Shown: one piece after another, positions 21,501-33,500 of the stretch
How positions within the stretch are numbered: position 1 is the stretch's first letter
Layout: each line of letters opens with the position of its first letter
Assembly: GCF_011386835.1 (NCBI RefSeq)
Contig: NC_088800.1
Coordinates: 57,689,439-57,753,438, forward strand
Length of the DNA: 64,000 nucleotides
Source of the DNA: Chrysemys picta bellii
Taxonomy: Eukaryota; Chordata; Testudines; Emydidae
Direction: 5' to 3'
Notes under the pieces: model-generated
Databases searched by the model: none
The model's input: the letters and a program-made list of their open reading frames with translations, nothing else
What the model was told of the DNA's origin: nothing
Translations under genes and position numbers: made by a program

Positions 21501-24500
21501 GTGAAGGCTAGGACTATAACAGCATTTAAAAGAGAACTGGATAAATTCATGGTGGTTAAGTCCATTAATGGCTATTAGCCAGGATGGATAAGGAATGGTG
21601 TCCCTAGCCTCTGTTTGTCAGAGGATGGAGGTGGATGGCAGGAGAGAGATCACTTGATCATTGCCTGTTAGGTCCACTCCCTCTGGGGCACCTGGCATTG
21701 GCCACTGTTGGTAGACGGATACTGGGCTAGATGGACCTTTGGTCTGACCCGGTACGGCTGTTCTTATGGTACGCCCCGGCTTCCCCAGGGGGCAATTTAA
21801 AGGGCCTGGGGCTCCCAGCAGAGGCTGGAGCCCCAGGCCATTTAAATTGCCACCAGAGTCCCACTTCTGGAGCCCTGGGGTAGGGCTGCGAGGCCCTGGG
21901 AGCTGTTTAAAAAGTCCGGGGCTCCCGCTGTAGGAGTAGCTCCAGGAGTAGTGGGGGGCTCCAGGGGCTATTTAAAGGGCCCGGGGCTCCACTGTCTCTG
22001 CCGCCCCGCTCCTTTAAATAGCCACAGGAGCCCTGCTGCTTCCCCAGGGCTCCTGCAGCTATTTAAAGGGCCGGGGCAGTAGAAGCAGAGGAGCCCCGGG
22101 CCCTTTAAATAGCCCCAAGAGCCCCGGGCTGCTGCTGCTACCCCGGGGGGGGGGCACTTACCTTACAGGGGGGGCTGGGGCTGGCTCTGACTCTCTCAGC
22201 CACACCCCTTCCACCCTAGGCCCTGCCCCTTCTGGGGTCCAGAGCTGGCCCCAGCGTACCGGTAAGTCACTGGACTTACTTTCACCCCTGACTGTAATTC
22301 GCAGCAGGTCTGACACACTCAGTGCCCCAACACATTGTTGTCATAACCTGTATCTAATAGGTGTTACGTAAGGTATCTTATGCAAACTGGTAACATGCTG
22401 GTCCCCAAAATCATTGCATGGTGTGTGTATGAATGTACACAAAGAGTTATTGATGTGTGCTGGAAATATGTTCTTAAGATATGTTTGGGAGGCAACACAT
22501 AAGCCCAGCCTTCCCTAGACAAAGGAATGTGTATTTATTTGTCTGACCAGCTTGATCACAAGCAGAGGACAATGCAAATATGTTTATATATAAGCTGAAC
22601 AAAGCCATCAAGCTAACAAGAAGGGGAGGAGACTGCTTAACGATCATGATGGGGGATGGAATCTGCATCCCACAAAGCCTTCCTGGCTCCAGAGACAATG
22701 AACTTTAGGGGATACAAAGACAAGCAAAACCCATTTTGGTTATCCGTCACTGAGGGGACATAGTGTTCAGCACCTTCCAAGCCTCTGAAAGCTGGATTTG
22801 CTTGGCCTGAAAGGCAAGAGTCACTAGAAACTAACTCCAGGTGTCTAACATTTGTTTTTTTAATTATCTAGTATCTAGACAAAGATAGTAACTTGTGAAA
22901 TTAAGTTTTAGTCACTTGAAAGTGTGCTGTGTTTGGTTTTAATTGTAATCATACCTGTTTCTTTTATTCTTACTTATTAACACTTACCTCTTTTCTTTGT
23001 TAATAAACTTATTCTTGTTTTATTACAAAACCATCTCAGTGCTGTGTATTATAGTAAAGGGTAAGTCTTGAGCTAACCTAACAGGCTGGTGTGTGTTCTG
23101 TCTCTTTGGAGGCAGCAAACTTCCCTTCTCACTGGACACTCTCTGAAGTTCTGGACATCACAGAGAGATGTTTCTGGGGAACTTGGGAATTGGGGTTCAT
23201 TGACTGTTACCGGCAAGGCAAAGTTTGGACTGGCAGAATCCTGGAGAGTTTGCCGGGAAGGCAGATGAGCTAGTGTCAGAGAGCAGCTCTCACTTGCTGA
23301 GACTGAGGGTTAAGACAGTGTCTCACAGATCTGGGTACCCCAAGCAGGACATCACACCGAGAAAAGAGATTCTAGTCCCAGGAGGAGTTAATTGCTATAT
23401 AGTGATTGTCTGTTCTACAGCTGGTTAGAGTATTTTTTCTCTCACAAACTTTCCATTTTAGCATCAGTGAGTCTCATGCATGTAACCATGATGGCACCCA
23501 CTGCAATGTGGCCTTTACCCTAAGAACATCTTTAGAGTACTCTGGTCCCCCCAGATAGTTTGGATGAATAGCTTTTACCTAAGGAAAGGGGAACAGTGGA
23601 AAGTCAAGTCATAATCTCATCTTCCCAAGATCCATGCAATTGTCTAAAGACTGGCCAAGCATGGATGCTTTTCACTCTCTTACCCTGTAGCAGGCGATTC
23701 CTACTCCCAGCCAGGTCAGGCAGGATGAGGACTTCTTACAGGCCAGCATATAGGTGCGCTTTGCCTTATCATACTGCCAAGAGAAGAGATCAGTAAGTTG
23801 CTCTCTCTAATGTAACCATTCACTCTGCACCATGGCTGCTCTTCCTCCACAGGCACTCTGAAACCACCATATTTCCAACTGGGCTCATATAGGAGGGGAC
23901 ACTACCATCCAAATGCTGTTGGTTGTGGCCAAGAACCTACTCACATTTCCCATAGCAGGCAGTTCTGCCTGTATAATCCCTGAGAGCCTCAGATTAACAA
24001 GCCAACAAGAAATGTTTAGCTCTCCATATCTAGTGCTAGAAAAATTATTGGTGTTATTATTACAGCAGCACCCAAAGATTCTGATCAGGATTGGCGCTAG
24101 GCACTGTACACACAAAGAAGTAAAACAGATCTCTGCTCCAAAGAGTTGAGTTCATTAAAAGACTTAATTGTATCGTCTGATCTGCAGCTATGAAAATAAA
24201 AGTTGCAATTCACAGTATTCATCCAGAATAGTTACTTTCCCTGCCTTGGTTTAACTCCCATTTTTAGATCCCATGTTCAGCTCCTCACCTCTTTCTCTTT
24301 CAGATAGATCGACCCCAGTCGCAGGTAAACAAAGTGTATCTCAGAAGCATCCGTTACAAAGCTGATGGTTCGCTCATAGCATTCCTTTGCCTCACTAAGA
24401 TTTCCACTCAGGTAGCACAGGTGCCCTTTCTGTGCCCAAGCATTTGGATTCTATGTAAACAAACCCAGTAGTTAGACAAAGTGAGACAAGTAGGGCAAAG

Positions 24501-27500
24501 TGGACAAGAGATTAACTGGATAGCATCTAAGCTCAGACGTAAGGGAGATGATGAAGGCTATTTTACATACAAGCAAGTTTGAGTTTGTAGCGAGGAGTAC
24601 TTGCACAACAACTACTGCACCTAGCACAATGGGGGCCTAATCCGTGACAAATACAAATATTAAAAAACATTTAGCGATATTAGTTCTGCTGCTGTCTGCA
24701 TGCTCCATTCAACTTGACATTCTCAAAAGATGCATCTCCCTTTCATCTGAATATCATAATTATATATATGAAATAGAGAAGTGCACATGTTCACACAGGG
24801 AGAAAGGAACATATTACTCCTGGGGACATTCTGCACCAAAATTAAAAATTCTGCACACAATATTTTAAATTCTGCAAATTTTATTTGTCAAAATAACACT
24901 GCAGAATCACGCCAGTTTCAATCATTTTTGTAATTTATTCAAAATACCTGTCAGCAAGTATGTCTGTAACAATGCAGACACACACAGAAAAATCCTCCCC
25001 GGGGCAGAGAGTTAAAGAAACCCCTATGACAACCCAGCTCCTGTTTCTCTGTCCCCTTCCCCCCTATCCCCCGCAGAGCCCACCCACCCACAACCTCTCC
25101 CCTCCACAGCCCAGCTGCGGGGACCCCCCGCAGCCAATACACCCAAACCCCCTCCCCCCACCCAGCCCAGCTACGGGTTCCCCCTAGCCCAGATACCTGC
25201 CGTCCTCCCCGCCAGAGCCCAGCCGTAGGGGCCCCCCCTTGCCCAGATACCCACTCCCCACCCCCCTGCAGCCTAGACACCTGCCCCTCTCGCCTAGGGT
25301 GAGCAGACGTCCTGATAAAATTGGGACCATCCCGATATTTAGGTGTTTGTCCCGCGTCCCGACCGGTCTTTGGTCAGGACACAATTTGTCCCGATATTTC
25401 GCTCTGCCAGCAGCACTGGCTTGTTGGTTTTTTTGCTCCGTTGGCAGCACTCGGCTTTTTTTTTTTTTGCTCCACCGGTGGCCACCCCCCCCCCCACGTG
25501 TCCCGATATTTTCTTCCTCTCATCTGGTCACCCTACCCTCGCCCCAGAGCCCAGGGATCCAGAGGGACAAACAGCCTGATGCTCGGTCCCAGGCTTGCAT
25601 GGAGTTTCCTGTGCTGCCCTTTCCTTCCCACAGGGCGTTCTGAGAACTGCAGCGGTCAAGAACCCTTTAGCTCCCTCCCTATCCCCCTGGCAGTGCCTTC
25701 AGTGTGCAAGCTGGGCTCTGTGGCCAGCAGCACTGCAGCCCATTTCTGTGAGGGAGAAAAAATTCTGCGTGCACAATGTTAATTTCTGCATAATTTTGCA
25801 TTGCACAGTGGCGCAGAATTCCCCCAAGAGCAACATATACACTGAGGGGAAAGAAAGATGGAGATCTACACAAAGAGGAGTCCTCCCCCTGATGTGTTGC
25901 CTCATGTAGAAGATCAACTAAAATGCAAAATAATGAACTAAATAAAGGGGAAGAGAAGTGAACCAGGCCAACTCCTGATGTTCTTACTCAACTTCTATGT
26001 AATCCTTACTTAGGCAAACTCCTACTGACTGCAACGGGAATTTGATTGAATAAAGCTCGAGTCAAGACCTCAGGACCTGACCCATTGGAATGAACATAGC
26101 AGGGGATATACTGTATTGTCCTGCAAAGCTCCTTGTGTTCTGAGAGAGCATGTTGACTGCTCAGGGCAGCATAGTGCTAAAAAACAGTTACCAGGTAGTC
26201 AATCTGGATAGCCTCTCGGAGACATTCTTCAGCCTTAGAGAAGTCCTTCTTGAGCAAGTGTGTTTGTGCCAGCACTAGGTAATACTCACAGCTGGGTCCT
26301 TCCTGCTGGCACAGTAGCTCATGTGCTAGCGCCCTGTGAACAAACTGAAAGAGAAAGCCACACACAGGCATTGTAACGAAACTAACACCAGCTGTGAACA
26401 TCCCAACCCCTGTTCTGTTCCCAGCATGGAGAAAAGGGATAACGTGCAGCCTCCTCTGTGACAGACAACCAGAATGCTCACCATGCACTGTATGTATCGG
26501 AACACACAGGTAATGTCTCAAGATGACTTTACATGTTCCCTCAAGGCATCCTTTGATTTAATGAGAGGGTGTCTCATTAGCAGTTCAAACACTGGACGGG
26601 TACATTTTTTCCTTTGAAATTTTAGCTTCAGTTGCTTTGAGTTGTCTTTGTTTGCTGTTAACACTCAGCAAATTTCCATCGCTTCTCTGTCAAGTTAATG
26701 TCATACAGCACGCTGTGGAAGTCACTGCATTCGAGGAGGCCCCTGTCAATACAGGCTAGGAGATAGTGGGGACAGAACTGAAAGAAAAGTTGCCAGACAA
26801 GAGGAGCTTGGAGTGCTGTTATGAAGGCAGCTTGTCCCTCGGACAACCCTCCAGTGGTTGCTCAGAGAGTAGCTCTGATCTAATGGACAAAGGTTGTCCA
26901 ATGGACTGATACTGGTGCTGATGGTCTTAACTTGAAAGGAGGATGAATGTGTGAGAGAGACAGAACCTGGATGAGGGGATGTGGGGCACATACAAGCTGG
27001 CATTGGGACTGAGGAGGAGGTCTGGGCAGTGAGTCTCCCAGGTGCCTCCATGGCCTCCCACTGCACACCTTTTCCTAGGGCTTCTGTTTGTATATTGGTT
27101 TAGAAAGTGTTTTGTGCTCCTTTGGGATATTACCATTGTATGATTTTAATGCATGAGGCAATATGGTAAGAAAACATTGAATTGGGTACCTAAGAGAGGA
27201 AGGAGAAACAAGGAAGGCAAAGGAAGAACTGGCAGAAGAGAGTGACAGAAGATAGTGAATGTACTGGCATCACCTGGGAAGAAATACCACAAGTAGAGAG
27301 TGACCGTAATCAAAGGAGGAACTAGACTGCCCAATGCATCAGTGGTAGAGGAGTACTAAGGTCAAAGATGTATGCTTATCAGCACCAGCGCTCCAAGCGC
27401 GTGCCTGGGGCAGCAATCCACAGAGGGTGCCCTACTGGTCCCTGCGAGGGCGGCAATCAGGCCGCTTTCGGCGGCATGCCTGCGGGAGGTCTGCCAGGCC

Positions 27501-30500
27501 CGCAGATTCGGCGGCAATTCGGCGGCGGGTACGCTGAATCCGCAGGACTGGCGGACCTCCCGCAGGCATGCCACCGAATCCACAGGACCGGGGACCTCCA
27601 GCAGGCAAGCCGCCGAAGTCAGCCTGCCTGCCGTGCTTGGGGCGGCAAAAAAGCTAGAGCCGCCCCTGATGCTTATACATCAGAACGATGTGGACAGGTG
27701 AAAGTCTATGGAACAATATATGTGCTGGGAGTCCTCTTCACAACTCTTTTAGGGAGAAGTTATTCTGTACTCCTAGGATTAAATGATGCATTGTAACGTA
27801 TGGTGGCTATTGTGAAATCCAAGGTCACAGGGAGAGTTCCATTTGATGAAACCCACAAGGAGCCATTGTTTTGGAAGGGAGGCACTCCACATGCATATGA
27901 AAGGTTACTCTGATGCACACAGAAGTGCGTGGATGGCTATTCTGATTCAAGAAGTGACCACCTGGTCTGTAGGATGCATCAAAATAATAGGTATTTCCTG
28001 TCAAAACTATCCTTGAAACGGCTCTTTTATGGACAAAAATTGGATTACTTGTTCTTCCTGCAACAAACCAGTGGTGGATTTGAACACTCCTATTACTTTG
28101 CCTAGCTAAGGTTATTTTTGATGCATCTTAGGATCATTTCAGTTCTGAATTCTCTAAACAGCCATATCTTGGCAGCACTTGACAATAATGTTGACTTGAC
28201 TGATGTTCGATGAGTTGAGCTGCATAGCCCACTCTTTAAACCCATAAGAACATCCTACTGGAAGCTGCCATGATCTCACTATTTTAATACCACAGGGAAG
28301 TAACTGTCACCCATGGAAATGAGTTCAAAATCCTAATGCCACCTTCCTTCCCCAGTTCATGCTGCACTGACCTGTAGAGCATTGACCTCCATCAAGAAGT
28401 GTATGGTCTCCATGAAGATTGTGTGGGAGGGCTGTGAAAGTCCAGAAAGGGGGACAAGGGCCACCGCATGTGATGGATCAAGTGCTCCTCCACTAGTTTT
28501 CTTCATTACTGAAATAATAGCGAGAGAGGCTCATGGATGCTGAAAAGACCAGAGGTTCAGAATAACAGTGATAATCCAAAACCATATCATGTATTTGTTT
28601 ATTATGTGAGCAGGATAGGCCATAGCTGACCTTAACTAGTCATTTCTTTGATTTTTTTAAGTGCTTAAGTTTTGATAAATGATGCAAAAGGAAGCTACAC
28701 TATTGTCACAAAGGGTATGTCTACTACAATTAAAAACCTGGGGCTGGCCCATGACAGGGTCATGACTCAGGATTGTGGGGCTTGGTTCAGGGGCTGTTTA
28801 ATTGCAGTGTAGATAGTCGGGCTCTGGCTGGACCGTCTACAAGAAAATCCACTTAGCTGAAGATTCCTAACCTGGGTTGGAGAGCAAACCTTGCTGCTTT
28901 GTACCCTATCCTGATGAATTGACAAGCAAGTTAGCTTTTACGGACTATCTCCTGTATTATCTGTACTTAATCTCACCCCGTCTTCGCCACTGGTTGCAGT
29001 GAAGTCCCAACCCTCTGCCCCAGCACTGAAATCCCCCCCTCTCTCTAAGCCACAGACCCCACTTTCTAACCTTTCTGGGACGTCTCCTTGTTCTTACTGA
29101 GAGTGGGGGAAAGTTTCTTGGTCAGTTTAACTGCAGGATCATCTTCTGGCAGCTGGATGGTTACAACAGGCTCTACAGAATCTGGCTGTACTTTCGGGGA
29201 GCCATCTGGAGCCTCATCTGGAACTAAACCCCACAATGGATTAAGTGCAATGAAAAGTTCTCCATAAATTGGTCACTTCTTAGCAAGACGCTGTACCTGA
29301 GAGAACTCAGAAAACTGCAGAACTAGCCCAGTCCCAGGTCTGCTGGGAAAATACTGCGCTGGATGCAAATCCCTGGGAATGGATTTTTGGTTATGTTAAT
29401 ACCTTGCAAAGTTATAATGAAGTATCAATAAGGCCCTGTCTTCACTGGCAAGTTTCTGCTCAGTAAAGCAGCTTTCTGCGTTGTAACTCCCAAGTTGTAC
29501 ACACTGTCAAGCCACTTAGTGTGCAGAAACTGCACAGTTGCAGCGCTATTAAAAAAAAACCACCCCGACGAGAGCTGTAGAGCTTTCTGTGCTGGGGCTA
29601 CAGCGCTGCGGTGCCAGTGTAGACACCATGGCAATTACAGCACTGCAATTGGCCTCTGGGAGGTGTCCCACAATGCCTGTTCTCATCTCTCTGGTCATCG
29701 GTTTGAACTCTACTGCCCTTCCCTTAGGTGACCAACCGTCAGCCCCACCCCGTACATTCCTTTGCAAATTTGAAAGTCCCCTTCCTGTTTGCTTGGTGAT
29801 GCATACAGTGGTCTCAGCGCATCTTTCCAGGTGGCCATGCCTGCTCCACGCACCAGGCGATCCCCTGCTTTGACAATGCTGAGCTACTAGACCTCATCGG
29901 CATTTGGGGAGAGGAAGCTGTGCAGTCCCAGCTGCGCTTCAGCCGTAGGAATTATGATACCTAAGGACAGGTTTCACGATGCATGATAGAAAGGGGCCAT
30001 GACCGGGACACACTGCAGTATAGGTAAAAGTGAAGGAGCTCCAGAATGCCTGCCACAAGGCCCGGGAGGCAAACCGCCACTCTGGTGCTGTGCCCACAAG
30101 CTGCCGGTTCTATAAAGAGCTGGACGCGATACTCGGTGGCGACCCCACCTCCACTTCAAAGGTCCCTGTGGATACTTTGTTGGCTCACGTGGCAGTCGAG
30201 AGTGGACCGAGCCAGGAGGAGGAAATCTTGGACGAAGAGGGTGAGGGGGACCCAGAGGCAGAAGATGACTCAGAGGCCAGAGATGCATGAAGTCAGGAGT
30301 TCTTTTCTACCCCAGAAGAGCCTAGACAGTCACAGCAGTCGGAGCTTGGCAAAGCGCAAACAGGAGAGGAGGCCCCTGGTAAGTGGATCTGATTTGGGGA
30401 ATTGATGAAGCGAGTTGTTGGGGGCAGGAGGGTTGCAGGAAGCAGGCTTGTCTCCCACCGCATGCCTAATCGGAGTGCCAGAACAGGCTGTTGATAGACT

Positions 30501-33500
30501 CCCTCACTTCACGAGAATCTCCCTCAGAGATCTCCAGGAAACTCTCATGGAGATACTGGGCAATCCACTGCCGCAGGCAGGGCCGGCTTTAGCAAGAGCG
30601 GGGCCCGATTCCTGGGGGCGGGGCTTGCTGCAAGCCCCGCCCCCAGGACCTGAGCCGCGCCGCCGGGGGGGCCCCGAGCCGCCGGGGGGGCCCCGAGCCG
30701 CCGGGGGGGACCCGAGCCCAGCCGCGCCGCGCCGCAGGGGGGCCGGGGGGCCCCGAGCCCAGCCGCGCCGCGCCGCCGGGGGGGCCCCGGGCCGAGCCGT
30801 GCCGCAGGGGGGCCGGGGGGGCCCCGAGCCCAGCCGCGCCGCCGGGGGGGCCGGGGGGCCGGGGGGGCCCCGAGCCCAGCCGCGCCGCAGGGGGGCCGGG
30901 GGGGCCCCGAGCCCAGCCGCGCCGCAGGGGGGCCGGGCCGCGCCGCGGGGGGGGACGGGGGGAGCCCGAGCCGCGGGGACCGGGCCGGAGCCGGGCCACG
31001 GGGGCCGTGCTGGGGCCTGCGGGAACGGGCCGCGCCTCCCCGGAGCCCTTCTCCCGCCCCCACCCCAGCTTACCTCGTGCTGCCGGCCGGCCCGCCCCTG
31101 CTGCTTAGTCTCAGACTTCCCGCGAATCTCTGATTCGCGGGAAGCAGGGGAGGGGGCGGGGCGTGCAGGGCAGGGGAGGAGGGGGAAGTGAGCTGGGGGC
31201 AGGGTGAACAGCTGCAGCGCGGGGCCCTCTTGGCGCGGGGCCCAATTCAGCTGAATCGGCTGAATCGGCCTAAAGCCGGCCCTGGCTGCAGGTTCCTTGG
31301 CAGAGCTGCTTTGTTTCTTGCCCCATTAACGGTAACTTTCCCGCACCACTTTGCCGTGACGGGGGAGGGGTGGGAGGAACCATTGCTGCGCATAGGCTAG
31401 CCGCATAGGCGCCAGGGCGGAAGCCGCAGGCCTGGAAAAGACCCTCCCTTGATTTCCTGCTCACCCTCAGCAGCCGAGCTATCTTCCATAATGATCACCT
31501 CCTGTGGAAAGTGTGGGGTGTGAAAGTGAAATGAATTATATTAAAGAAATAGAATGAATTAAAGAATGCTGTATGTACCTTTAAGTAGAAATGAGAAATG
31601 CTGCAAGCCAGGGGGGCAGAAAAGCAGACATTAACTGCTTAACTTGCCACTTAAGGGCAATTGGTGAAGCATTAGTCTTAGATCGATAAGAGTTAACAAG
31701 GAAGCAGGATATGCATATTGTGCTCCATGCATATTTTACAATTTTGCTCTCTCTGTCCCTTTGTTTAGTTCGCACCCTTTTATCTGTATAAATAAGACTG
31801 TTTGAATCTTGCATAGAGGCTCACATTATCTGAATGTATTAGCAGAGCGCTGTGCTAATAAAACAGAGTGGTCTGACAAACTATGAGTCCTGAGTCTAAC
31901 TTTGACAATTTGGAGGTTCCACCGAGATGGCAACCGTCTTCACTGAGGCTGTGTGATTCCTGACCGTTTTTGTAGGATGACCGTGGTAGCCGGCACCTGG
32001 GCATTTGGCCCGAGCGGTCCTCCTCCTGAACGGAAGGGTGCACGACCACAGTGAGGTCTACGCCATTGAACCTGTTGGTTCCCACTCTGTTCTGGTAGGG
32101 ATCCCGGGATCTGACATCAGGAATCTGGTCAGGTAATTATTTCTGTGTTTTGTCCGGACTGAGGACTGTCCTGTCTTTGTGTCTATTTGTCCTCCTGTGG
32201 AGTGTTTGAGTCTGGGTGCCATCTCCGTCCGGGGATCGGCCGACCAAGGGGTTCCTGTCCCCGCGGTCTGAGTGAGTGAAAGCTGCACAATCGCAGCCGC
32301 ACCGCACCTTGGGTAAAACCCTTGGTGTGAAAGCAAGGGCGATTGAGTCAGTAGCCTGTGGGCTCCTTTTGTGTGTTGCACCGGGCATCGCTCTGACGAA
32401 CCCGAATTTCCTTCTTGTGTGATTGGTGTGTGTAAAGTCCTCCTGTATTGGTAACCAGACGTCTAAGTCGGGACAGTTCCCTAAAGGAACGCCGGCTCAG
32501 TTTTAGGAAGGGTCCAGACTCCTGTAAATTTCTGGAAAAATGGTCTAGGCTAACTCAGGGAGATCCCAAAACTCAGTGGCCACTGTTAAAACCTTGGAAC
32601 AAGGACCGAGTGGACATCTTAAAAAACAAACTCGGCCAGCCTAAAACTAAATTGGCTAAAGGAGAGGTTAATTGCTTCATGCAGTGGTGGGAAGAGGCAA
32701 ATCGTAGGTGGACAAAATCAAAACTCGCCTCTCTCAAATATTCAAATAATAAATTAAAAGCTTTATTAAAAGACTCCTCTCCCACCACCAGACTGAGCGC
32801 TCCCCTTCACCCTGTTCTCTGACAAAAAAAACCAACCCCGGATCGATCCCAATCCCGATCCCAACTCCCTTCATACTCCCCTCTCATTGTAAAAAGGATA
32901 GAATGCCCCTTGTTCTGTTCCCCTTCGTTGTCTGCCTCAGAAACTGATTCTTTAGTGTTCCATTACCAATTCAGCAAGGAGGGTGGGCTCCCCAACTAGC
33001 CCCCATCCTTCCTGGTCCCTTTCCTTAAGCATTTATTTCAAAATTGTGAAATGACCACAATATCACTCACAAAAATGGTTCATTGGAAAAAGTGGGATTG
33101 GGCCCAGACAAGCAGGCAAGCAACAGATAAAGAAACTAAAAAAAAAAAACCACAGGTTGGAAGCCCTAAGGGCATAGTGTCAGGAGTAAGTGCAAGTATG
33201 AACCCCTGGAACAATACTTAAAATGGTGAAATCTGAGTTGATAAAGGTGTCATTTTGGGAAATAAACAAGTGATTTAAGGAAAGAGAGTGAAAAGTTAAC
33301 TCTACAGAGGCTGGAGAGAATTAAACAGTTAAACTTTGTGAAAATGTTAAAAAGGATCTTGTTAAAAGAATTCTTGGTTTCTTTGCAGCCATTCTAAAGG
33401 AAAAATGGGCCCTTTTCCAGAGGAATGTCTGTAAATAAACCAGGTAAAGAGACAATCTAATTAAAATCATTTGACTATGGACAATTGAGTCAAATTTGCT

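Larger units (their letters stand above)
20403..22290. mobile_element. Non-autonomous hAT element interrupted by a CR1 LINE
   Basis: The ends CAGAGGTGAAAGTAAG and CTTACTTTCACCCCTG are inverted. ACTGTAAT is duplicated at 20395-20402 and 22291-22298. The right half is an array of inverted units around TTTAAAGGGCCCGGGGCTCC. The same family is at 43730. Confidence 0.93.

Noticed and set aside
20403..22290. Tandem unit array as a possible CRISPR or satellite
   Set aside because: Units alternate in orientation and are enclosed by transposon ends with a target duplication; there are no spacers.
30415..31191. 258-codon Pro/Gly/Arg-rich open frame and antisense counterparts
   Set aside because: It is produced by the CCG/GGGG minisatellite in the hAT element; open on both strands, as expected for low-complexity GC-rich DNA.
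31581..31814. 77-codon frame present twice, at 31581 and 38013
   Set aside because: Both copies are the antisense of the LTRs; the duplication reflects LTR identity, not a gene.
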